Assembly (NCBI GenBank): GCA_031255175.1
Contig: JAIRTA010000002.1
Coordinates: 1-42,022, forward strand
Source: Oscillospiraceae bacterium
GTDB lineage: Bacteria > Bacillota > Clostridia > Oscillospirales > UBA929
Reading direction: 5' to 3'
Length of the DNA: 42,022 nucleotides
Below the pieces are notes generated by a model. The model ran no database searches and was not told the DNA's origin. It saw only the letters and a list, made by a program, of their open reading frames with translations. Both the position numbers and the translations under genes were made by a program. This document shows positions 7,396-15,000 of the stretch, piece after piece. The first letter of the stretch is position 1. Every line of letters begins with the position of its first letter.

Positions 7396-8088
7396 ATGGG
7401 AAACACAAAGGGGGCGGCCGGGTCCGCCCCTGTTTTTTATGTCCCCACGGAGTGCGTCCCGACGGAGACGATCGGCCCGTTTACGCTGTACCGGCCGCCG
7501 TCGCAGTTTCCGCTCGGGGCGGACAGTGTGCGCCTGGCCCGCTGGGCCGCGCCGAAGGCGGGCGAGAGGGTCTGTGATCTCGGTTGCGGCACGGGCGCGC
7601 TCATTTTGCTGCTGCTGGCGCGGCAGCCGAACCTCACGGCGGACGGGGTGGAGAACGACCCGGAGGCCTGCGCCTGGGCGCGCGCCGGGGTTTCGCGCTC
7701 GGGGCTTGCGGACCGCGTCCGCATCTGCGAGGGCGACTGGGCGGAGATCCGGCGTCTGCTGCCCGCGGGCGGGCACACGCTGGCCGTTTGCAACCCGCCC
7801 TATCACATTTTGGGGCATGGCCGGCCCGCGCGGACGCACACGGCGGCGCGCGCGGCGGAGGCCGACACGCCCGCGGCGGTGTGTGCCGCGGGTGCGTGGG
7901 TGCTGCAAAACGGGGGGCGTCTGGCTCTGTGCTGCCCGGCCGGCCGTCTGCCCGATTGGATGACGGCGGCGCGCGCGGCGTGTTTGGAACCCAAACGGCT
8001 GCACCTGGTCGGCCGGCCCGTTCGTCTGGCACTGCTGGAGGCCCGCAAACAGGCCGGCCCGGGGTTGGAGATCACGATGGAGGACTGA
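7396..8088 (+). CDS. TrmN6-like N6-adenine methyltransferase (tRNA1(Val) A37 type)
   Basis: A 230-residue SAM-dependent methyltransferase. Motif I DLGCGTG is at residues 61-67, an acidic motif II (GVENDPEA) follows, and the catalytic NPPY is at 133-136, the signature of amino-methylating enzymes acting on adenine or glutamine. The small single-domain form with N-terminal ETIGPFTLYRPPSQFPLGADSVRLA resembles the TrmN6/YfiC family that methylates A37 of tRNA1(Val). The start at ATG 7396 follows the ferredoxin stop by 4 bases, with only a weak AAGG site, so it may depend on coupling. Its stop lies 12 bases from the convergent Hpt gene. Confidence 0.8.
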   Translation: MGNTKGAAGSAPVFYVPTECVPTETIGPFTLYRPPSQFPLGADSVRLARWAAPKAGERVCDLGCGTGALILLLLARQPNLTADGVENDPEACAWARAGVSRSGLADRVRICEGDWAEIRRLLPAGGHTLAVCNPPYHILGHGRPARTHTAARAAEADTPAAVCAAGAWVLQNGGRLALCCPAGRLPDWMTAARAACLEPKRLHLVGRPVRLALLEARKQAGPGLEITMED

Positions 8089-8100
8089 CGCGCCGGTGCC

Positions 8101-8724
8101 TCAGACCGGCGGCTGCGCCTCTAAAAAGGCCTCCAATTCCACCTGCACCTGGTCGTAACTGAAGTCGGACACCAACGAGCCGATCCGTTGGATGAGGTCC
8201 TCGTGCGCCTGGTAGTGGAAGGCCGTCAGCGCCGTCATGGTCTGGCGCATCGCGGTGATGTCGTACTGCGCGGCGGCCTCAAGCAGCGCCCGGAGCGTGT
8301 CGCGGTCCGGCGCGGGGCGCAGTTCTTTCGGCGGCGCGTCGGGCTTTGCGCTCTCCGCCTCCGCCAAGCAGGCGGCGAGCCGCGTGAGCAGACAGTCCGC
8401 TTCGGCGAGAAAGACGTCGTGGCCGGCCGCGACGCCGGCGCGGTCGCCCGCCTTGGAGGCGATTTCCAGCGCCTCCGCCCTCTTGCCCAGGGAATCGGCC
8501 CCGACGCCGTAGCAGCTCCCCTTGATGCCGTGCGCCAGCACGGTGTACTCCCGGGTGGCCGGCTCGGCTTGGCGAAGATCGGAGAGATAGCGCGGGATAG
8601 ATTCGAGGAAAGAACGCAAGATCTGCAGGTATGTGTCCAGGCGGCCGCCAAAGCGCTTCAATCCGCCCTCTGTGTCGATGCCGTCGATGCGCAGGCGCGC
8701 CGCGCCGTCGGTGTCATTGTTCAT
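8101..8724 (-). CDS. Hpt-domain phosphotransfer protein
   Basis: A 207-residue protein whose first 115 residues form a histidine phosphotransfer domain: GGLKRFGGRLDTYLQILRSF, then EYTVLAHGIKGSCYGVGA with the phospho-accepting His65 and the usual HxxKG pattern. The C-terminal part (about 130-207) is a helical segment of unknown function, which could be a second, degenerate helical bundle. AGAGG lies 8 bases before ATG 8724. It is downstream of the FIST gene (76-base gap) on the same strand and divergent from the receiver-HD-GYP gene, so a phosphorelay between FIST-linked sensing and that receiver is a fair inference. No histidine kinase is in the cluster. Confidence 0.8.
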   Translation of the reverse strand: MNNDTDGAARLRIDGIDTEGGLKRFGGRLDTYLQILRSFLESIPRYLSDLRQAEPATREYTVLAHGIKGSCYGVGADSLGKRAEALEIASKAGDRAGVAAGHDVFLAEADCLLTRLAACLAEAESAKPDAPPKELRPAPDRDTLRALLEAAAQYDITAMRQTMTALTAFHYQAHEDLIQRIGSLVSDFSYDQVQVELEAFLEAQPPV

Positions 8725-8800
8725 ACCGGTACCTCTGAATCTTGATATTGAGATGAAGATCGAACGCGGAGGGCGCTGTGCGCCGGCCGCGAAAGAGGCG

Positions 8801-9973
8801 TCACAAAATGCAGATGGTTACGGAGATGTTTTGCAAGTTGTTGACGCTTCGGCCGTTCGGCAGCGTCGCCGGCACGATCTCCCCGCCGGAATAGACGAAG
8901 TGATGGGGGCCGGCCTCCGCGAGGAGTTCCGTCACACACGTATGCTCCACCATGTTGTTGATGCCAAGGGCCCAGTAGCGCGCCGCGCAGGAGTAGATCA
9001 GCATCCCGCGGCCCTGGGCCTGCGCCAGCGCATCCTTCAGAATGGCCCGCACCGTGGTCATGACCTCGTTCGGCCCCACATTGGCGATGCCCAGCGTGGC
9101 GCCGACCGGAATGCCGCCGCCGCACGCCACATAGCCCTCGGGCGTCGTGGCGACGCCGGCGCGGATCAGTCGGACGCCGTCTCGGGTCTCGATCACAAAC
9201 GAGATGGTTTCGAGGCTCGACACGCTGCCGTTTTCTGCCAGCCCGATCGATTCGAGGTAGCGGACCGCGGGCATGTTGTTTACGGTTTGCAGGATGTTGC
9301 GGTCCGCGGATGTGATGACGGCCTTTTGCCGCAGGATGTGTTCTTCCATTGTGATGTGCTTTTCCAGCGTGGCGATGCTGAGGAAGATCGGCTCCGCCGG
9401 GCCCATCACGGCCAGCACCACCAATGAATTTTTCCAATAATCTCCATTCATGAATGTGTACGCCTCGCGGAGGCCGAGGTCGTTGGAGATGGCGACGGCG
9501 CCGAAGGTGGGCAGATGGTTCGACGCGGCGTCCAAACGGTCGAGGAACTCGTCTCCGCTGATGGAGGCGATGAAGGGGACAAACGTGACCAGCATGGCGG
9601 GTTTTTCGCTTTGGTCCGCCAACAGGCGGTTGTAGAGGACGTCCACCTCGTCGCCCACCTTGTTCTCGACCGGCGCGGTGGCGCCGCACAGGAAGGACAC
9701 CTCATCGCTGGCCAGCACGGTTATCGTCAGGACGAGCGGTCCCATGACCCCGGGCACCTCCATGCTGATCGACGTACAGCCCACCAGATCGAAGGAGAGA
9801 CGCTCGTGCAGCGCCTTCACAACGCCCAGCTTCAAAAAGTCGGGGTGACAGTGCACGATCCCCACGCGCCAGCGCGGGAGTGTGTCCTCGGGGGGGAGCT
9901 GCGACAGAATTTCTTCGGTCGCGATGTCGACGTCGTCGATCTCCTCTGTGAAAGCCGTAAACAGTTTGATCAA
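8801..9973 (-). CDS. FIST-domain sensory protein (FIST_N plus FIST_C)
   Basis: A 390-residue cytoplasmic protein without membrane segments. The N-terminal half (VGIVHCHPDFLKLGVVKALHERL, FDLVGCTS, ...FVPFIASISGDEFLDRL, FGAVAISNDLG) and the C-terminal half (NNMPAVRYLESIGL, ...VATTPEGYVACGGGIPVGATLGIANVG, ...RGMLIYSCAARYWALG) follow FIST_N and FIST_C. FIST domains are proposed small-ligand sensors, perhaps for amino acids, and often sit with methyl-accepting, GGDEF or Hpt proteins. The start is TTG 9973, 6 bases after AGAGGTGAG. It has its own promoter (10049-10077). Confidence 0.88.
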   Translation of the reverse strand: MIKLFTAFTEEIDDVDIATEEILSQLPPEDTLPRWRVGIVHCHPDFLKLGVVKALHERLSFDLVGCTSISMEVPGVMGPLVLTITVLASDEVSFLCGATAPVENKVGDEVDVLYNRLLADQSEKPAMLVTFVPFIASISGDEFLDRLDAASNHLPTFGAVAISNDLGLREAYTFMNGDYWKNSLVVLAVMGPAEPIFLSIATLEKHITMEEHILRQKAVITSADRNILQTVNNMPAVRYLESIGLAENGSVSSLETISFVIETRDGVRLIRAGVATTPEGYVACGGGIPVGATLGIANVGPNEVMTTVRAILKDALAQAQGRGMLIYSCAARYWALGINNMVEHTCVTELLAEAGPHHFVYSGGEIVPATLPNGRSVNNLQNISVTICIL

Positions 9974-10048
9974 GCTTACTCACCTCTCGCATTCGCGCGG
10001 TGTCCGCGCGTATTTTTGACTGATTTTGTAAATATTTGCGCTTTTTTC

Positions 10049-10077
10049 ATTGTATGCTTGTTTTTTGGAAATTGCAA
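10049..10077 (-). promoter_or_regulatory. Promoter for the FIST-Hpt operon
   Basis: Read on the minus strand: TTGCAA (10072-10077), 17 bp, TACAAT (10049-10054). It fires away from the promoter at 10126, leaving 48 bp between the two -35 hexamers. Confidence 0.7.
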
Positions 10078-10125
10078 GGAGATGTGGCGCGCGGCCGGGC
10101 GTGCGGAGAAGCCGCATCAGGCCCA

Positions 10126-10154
10126 TTGACTTTTGACGGGAAATCGTTTACAAT
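10126..10154 (+). promoter_or_regulatory. Promoter for the receiver-HD-GYP gene
   Basis: TTGACT (10126-10131), 17 bp, TACAAT (10149-10154). It gives a leader of about 170 nt before GTG 10330. Confidence 0.75.
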
Positions 10155-10329
10155 AAAGCTAAGCTTATGACAGAACACGAGTAAATGATCGCCAAAAAGT
10201 TCCTCATATTTGCCGGGGAAATATCAAAGTGTGCGCAAACAGACCGGAAAAAGGTTCGAAAAAAGAACTTTTTGGATAAAGTTGGAGGTCGCGGCCCCGT
10301 GCTGCGGCGTACCCAAAGAGAGGCGGACC

Positions 10330-11415
10330 GTGAGCATGGAAGAGTCCTGGGACAGAGCGGTGGTTGTGGCGGTGGACGATGATCCAATCATTTTGCATTC
10401 GATCCTATCCGTCTTGCAGTCGGAATACAGCGTGCGTCCGTTTCCCTCCGGGGAGAGCGCGCTGAAATACCTGCGTAACAACCCGGCCGACTTGATTGTG
10501 CTGGACTACTACATGCCCGGGATGACGGGGCATGAACTGCTGTTGCTGCTGCAGGCCGACCCGGTGCTCAAGGAGATCCCCGTTATCTTCCTCACGGGCT
10601 CGACGGACGGGGACGGCGAGGCGGAAGCGTTGGAGATGGGGGCGTCGGATTATCTGCTCAAACCCATCCGGCCCAAGGCGCTGCTCACCCGTGTGCGTCT
10701 CCAGCTCGAACTGCAAAGGCACCGCCGGCATCTCGAATCGCTGGTGGACGAGAAAATGTACCAGCTCAGGCAGATCAATCGCCAGTTGGAGCTGCGCGAG
10801 CGGACCACAATGAACCTGCTGGCGCGCGCGAGCGACCTGCGCGACCCGGAGACGGGGACGCACGTCAACCGCACGACGGAATATGTCCGGATCATCGTGG
10901 CGGACCTGATGCTCCACCCGGTGCAGGGGTACGAACTCACGGTGGACGAGGGCTACGCGATTGTCGAGGCCGTCAAACTGCACGACATAGGGAAGATCGC
11001 GATGCCGGACAGCGTACTGCTGAAACCGGGCCGGCTGACGCCGGAGGAGTTTGAGATCATCAAGAAACACCCGATTTACGGTGAGGAGATGCTGCACGAG
11101 GCCGTGGAGGAGATGAGAGACGACCTGCTGCTGCTCACGGCGCGGGACATCGCGTTTGCGCACCACGAGAAGTGGAACGGTGCGGGCTACCCCCGCGGGC
11201 TCTCCGGCGCGGACATTCCCCTCAGCGCCCGCATCGCCGCCGTGGCGGACGTCTTCGACGCGCTCACATCCCAGCGGCCCTACAAGAAGCCCTTCCCGAC
11301 ACAGATGGCCTTCGACATCATCTACAAAGACGCCGGGGCCCATTTCGACCCCTACATCGCGCAGGTGGTTCAGCGCCACGAGCGGGATTTCGAACGCGTC
11401 GCGCGGGAGATCTAG
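10330..11415 (+). CDS. Response regulator with HD-GYP domain
   Basis: A 361-residue protein. GTG 10330 lies 6 bases after GAGAGG; ATG 10336 is the alternative. The receiver domain (about 8-125) has the acidic pair VDDDP, phospho-acceptor Asp59 in IVLDYYMPGMTG, and LTGS and KP for the switch residues. A coiled-coil linker (125-160) leads to an HD-GYP domain (about 165-360) with HDIGK at 218-222, HPIYGEEML, HHEKWNGAGYPRGLSG and ADVFDALTS. This is the RpfG-like layout; HD-GYP enzymes hydrolyse cyclic-di-GMP to GMP. All metal-binding positions I can check are present. It is divergent from FIST and Hpt, whose His65 could phosphorylate Asp59. No DNA-binding domain is present. Confidence 0.93.
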   Translation: MSMEESWDRAVVVAVDDDPIILHSILSVLQSEYSVRPFPSGESALKYLRNNPADLIVLDYYMPGMTGHELLLLLQADPVLKEIPVIFLTGSTDGDGEAEALEMGASDYLLKPIRPKALLTRVRLQLELQRHRRHLESLVDEKMYQLRQINRQLELRERTTMNLLARASDLRDPETGTHVNRTTEYVRIIVADLMLHPVQGYELTVDEGYAIVEAVKLHDIGKIAMPDSVLLKPGRLTPEEFEIIKKHPIYGEEMLHEAVEEMRDDLLLLTARDIAFAHHEKWNGAGYPRGLSGADIPLSARIAAVADVFDALTSQRPYKKPFPTQMAFDIIYKDAGAHFDPYIAQVVQRHERDFERVAREI

Positions 11416-11597
11416 GCGTTTTCATAAGGGAATCCCAATATACTTATCGAAAGACTTTCGTTTTTCAATGAGCGCGCCCGCGACGAAAAACCGGTCCCGA
11501 TACAGGTAAAAAATAGAAATTGCCCCCATAAGAAACACACCGCACACGGCCGCCGAAGGGCGGCTCCTGCGGCATTGCCGTGTTATATGTTCGAACA

Positions 11598-11643
11598 ACC
11601 CCCGCGACGGAGTCAGAAAAAATCCGTCTGCGGGGGTGTTTTC
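11598..11643 (+). terminator. Hairpin terminator downstream of the HD-GYP gene
   Basis: ACCCCCGC-GACGGA (11598-11611) pairs with TCCGTC-T-GCGGGGGT (11623-11637), with one bulged T, followed by GTTTTC. It is 180 bases after the stop codon. The T tract is short, so efficiency is uncertain. Confidence 0.6.
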
Positions 11644-11712
11644 ATGGAACAGAGGAGAGGTGTGACAGCAAAAAGCCGAACCGACAACCGCCGACTCGAC
11701 GCGGCAATCTGT

Positions 11713-11728
11713 AAAAAGCATACTTTTT
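11713..11728. promoter_or_regulatory. Palindrome AAAAAG-CATA-CTTTTT upstream of the GH3 promoter
   Basis: Perfect 6-bp arms around a 4-bp centre. A second copy with a 5-bp centre is at 11858-11874, so the pair brackets the promoter. It is a possible operator for a local regulator; no candidate regulator gene is adjacent. Confidence 0.4.
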
Positions 11729-11795
11729 TGATGCGCCGTTGGAGTTTCCCATGCCGACGTTCCTGTGCAAATATACAAAAAATAGAAACCATATC

Positions 11796-11824
11796 TTGAC
11801 TGTAGAAGCAATATGTAGTAAAAT
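11796..11824 (+). promoter_or_regulatory. Promoter of the GH3 glycosidase gene
   Basis: TTGACT (11796-11801), 17 bp, TAAAAT (11819-11824). It sits in an AT-rich stretch unlike the GC-rich surroundings. Confidence 0.8.
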
Positions 11825-11857
11825 GTATAATGTATTGCTTTATAGTATGCTTTTTGT

Positions 11858-11874
11858 AAAAAGTATATCTTTTT
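11858..11874. promoter_or_regulatory. Palindrome AAAAAG-TATAT-CTTTTT downstream of the GH3 promoter
   Basis: Perfect 6-bp arms around a 5-bp centre, 33 bases after the -10. It forms a pair with 11713-11728. It overlaps a second small dyad, CTTTTTGTAAAAAG, at 11850-11863. Confidence 0.4.
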
Positions 11875-12066
11875 AGGAGACGAAGGGGTGACGAGGGAGA
11901 GAGCGCGGACCGGCGGCCGGGTGTGTGTGCAGCGCACCCGGAAGCGGAGGAGAAGACCGGCGCGATTTGCTTACCACACCATGAGGCAAGAAAGGAGCCG
12001 AAAAACGCGAAAAATAGGAATGTCTGCGCACAAAAAACAAAAGTCCAAATATGAAAGAGGTCGAAT

Positions 12067-15000
12067 ATGAAAGGGTTTTTGAGAAAGACGCTGGCGCTGT
12101 GTCTGACGGCGGTGCTCCTGACGACGCAGATGTTTACATCTGTCATAGCGGTGGAGATCCCCGGATTTGCCGATTTGTCGCGGCAGGTCGCCGGTGAGGG
12201 CATTGTATTGCTCAAAAATGACAACGACGCACTGCCGCTGACCGATGCCGAGACGGTCTCTGTCTTCGGCAGACGCCAGATCAGCACGCTTTACTGCGGA
12301 AGTGGTTCCGGCGGCGAAGTGTACCCCAGTGTGAAGGTTTCAATCCTGGCGGGGTTGCGGGAACACCCCGGAATCCGGGTCAACGAACCGCTGGCACAGG
12401 CGTACGAAATCTTGAACCAGCAATCGCCCGGCACGGAGATGCCGTCTGACGCCGTTTTGAACGCGGCGGCCGCGGTCTCCGAAAAGGCCATTGTGGTCAT
12501 CGGCCGCACGGCCGGCGAAGGCAGCGATTTTCCAAATAATGGTAATGGATATCTGCTTTCCGACGCCGAGAAGACCATGCTTCAAAAAGTAAACGGCGCG
12601 TTTTCCAGCGTGATCATATTGCTCAACGTGAGCAATATCGTCGATTTGAGTTGGGTGGACAGTTACGAGAACATCGATTCGGTGCTCTTTGTGTGGCTTG
12701 GCGGCATGTATATGGGCAAGGCGGTCGCCGATGTTTTGTCCGGAAGCGTCACACCGTCCGGCAAAATGATGGCCACCGTGGCAAAAAGCTATGCCGATTA
12801 CCCAAGCGCCGCAAGTTTCGGTGCGTCGGCCGCCAACAACTACGTTGAGGACATCTTTGTCGGATACCGTTATTTTGAAACATTTGCGCCGGACAAGGTG
12901 GCGTATCCGTTTGGGTTCGGACTCAGCTACACAGATTTTGACATCACGACGAACGGCGTTTCCTGCGCGGATGGTCAGGTTCTTGTGGACGTCACCGTGC
13001 GCAACACCGGTGCCGTCAAGGGCAAGGAAGTTGTTCAGGTTTACTTCGGCGCGCCGCAAGGCGTTCTCGGCAAGCCCCTGAAGTCGCTTGCGGCATATGC
13101 CAAGACCGCGCTGCTGAAACCCGGGGACGCGCAGGATATCGCGATCGCTTTTGATATCAGCAACATGGCCTCTTATGACGATTCCGGAGAAACCGGCCAC
13201 AAATCGGCCTATGTGCTGGAAGCCGGCGATTATCAAATCTACGTCGGCAACTCGGTGCGTTCGGCCGCGCCGGTTGGCGCGTATCACCGGGAATCGCTGG
13301 AGGTTGTTCAGCAGCTCGAAGAGGTGATGGCGCCGGTCACCGCTTTTGACCGCATGGTCGCCGTCGAACGGGACGGCGATGTGGTCCCGGGGTCGGAACC
13401 CGTGCCGCTGGCCACTGTGAATCTGCGCGCGCGCATCGACGCACGCCGTCCGCAAGCCGTGGCGCAGACGGAGGACCGGGGCCACAAATTGGCGGATGTC
13501 TACAACGGCGCCGTCACGTTGGATGCGTTTACGGCACAGCTGACCACGGCGCAGATGTCGCGGCTCGCGCGCGGCGCCGGCGGTATGCAGAGCTCGGCGG
13601 GCAACCCCGGAAACGCCGGCGTCTACGGCGGTGTGGATGCGGCCTTGCGCGCTTACGGCATTGTGCCGGTCAGCGCCCACGACGGCCCCTCCGGCATACG
13701 CCAGCGTTCCAGCGACCCCAGCACGCTGATCCCCATTGGCACTATGCTGGCCTGCACATGGAACGAAGACCTGATCGAACTCTGCACACGGAACTTTGGC
13801 AGGGAACTGCGCCTCAACAACGTAGACGTATTGCTTGCCCCCGGCATGAATATCCAGCGCAACCCCCTCGGCGGCCGGAATTTTGAATATTTTTCCGAAG
13901 ATCCGTTGCTTTCGGGCACGATTGCGGCGGCCTTTACGCGCGGGGTGCAGTCACAGGGCATCGGCGTGTGTGTGAAGCATTTTACCGCAAACAACCAGGA
14001 AAACAATCGCAAACAGACCGATGTTCGCGTGTCGGAGCGCGCGTTGCGCGAGATCTACCTCAAAGGTTTTGAAATCGCCATCAGAACCGCCAAGCCGTAT
14101 ACCGTCATGTCGGCGTACAACAAGATCAACGGCGTATTCTGCTGCTACAATTACGACCTGATGACGACGGTTTTGCGCGGGGAGTGGGGCTGGGACGGCA
14201 TGGTGATGACCGACTGGAGCTTGCAGCCCGGAACAGACCCGACCAACGCCAACGTATCGGGGCACGCTTACCGTGTCCAGGCGCAGGAAGATCTGTTTAT
14301 GCCAGGTGACACCGGCAATTCGCCGACAAACGCCATCGAAACCTCCATTTCGTCCGGAACCGGACTTGCCCTCGGTGAGTTGCAGCGTTCCACAAAGAAC
14401 ATTCTAAACAGCGTCATGAAGACACCCAGATTTGCGCGGGACAATGGGCTGGATCTGTACGCGTATACCCCCGAAGCCCCCTACTTCAGCGTGGACATGG
14501 AAAAATCGGAATTTCCGCGGCTCACGGGCATCCTCATCGATGGGCAGGCGCTGGAATCGTTCAACCCAATGGTGCTCGATTACGAACTCTACACGCCCGC
14601 AGACGCCCTTGTGCCGGCGGTTGAGGCGACTGCCGACGCGGGTGTCACGGTGACGGTCACGCCGGACGCCGCGAATGGCCGCGTCGTCATCGTCCGGGCG
14701 GCCAATGCGCTTGAGGAAACCGAATACCGCGTGTTCTTCAGCGACAGGCCCGGGATCCCGCCTGCCGTGGACAACCCGATCTACGCGTATTTGGACAATA
14801 TCTATATCAACGGCAAAGCGATACCGGAGTTTTACACCACGGTCTTCAATTACAACTACACGCTGCCCGCCGATCAATGGCGTCCCGCCATTGCGGTTGA
14901 CGGGCGGGAGGATGTGAACACGGAGATCGTGTGGAATGACGCGGGCAAGAGCGCTTCCGTCATCGCGCGGTCGCCGCACCAGGCGCAGGAATACAAAATT

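Larger units (their letters stand above)
11416..12066 (+). other. Regulatory region between the HD-GYP gene and the GH3 gene
   Basis: 650 bases with no convincing gene. It holds a hairpin terminator (11598-11643), a strong promoter (11796-11824), two AAAAAG/CTTTTT palindromes (11713-11728 and 11858-11874) and an untranslated leader of about 240 nt. Short ORFs on either strand lack ribosome binding sites and recognisable sequence. Confidence 0.6.

Noticed and set aside
11422-11937. Minus-strand ORF of 171 codons in the GH3 upstream region
   Set aside because: It reads through the terminator hairpin and promoter, lacks a ribosome site and has no recognisable domain.
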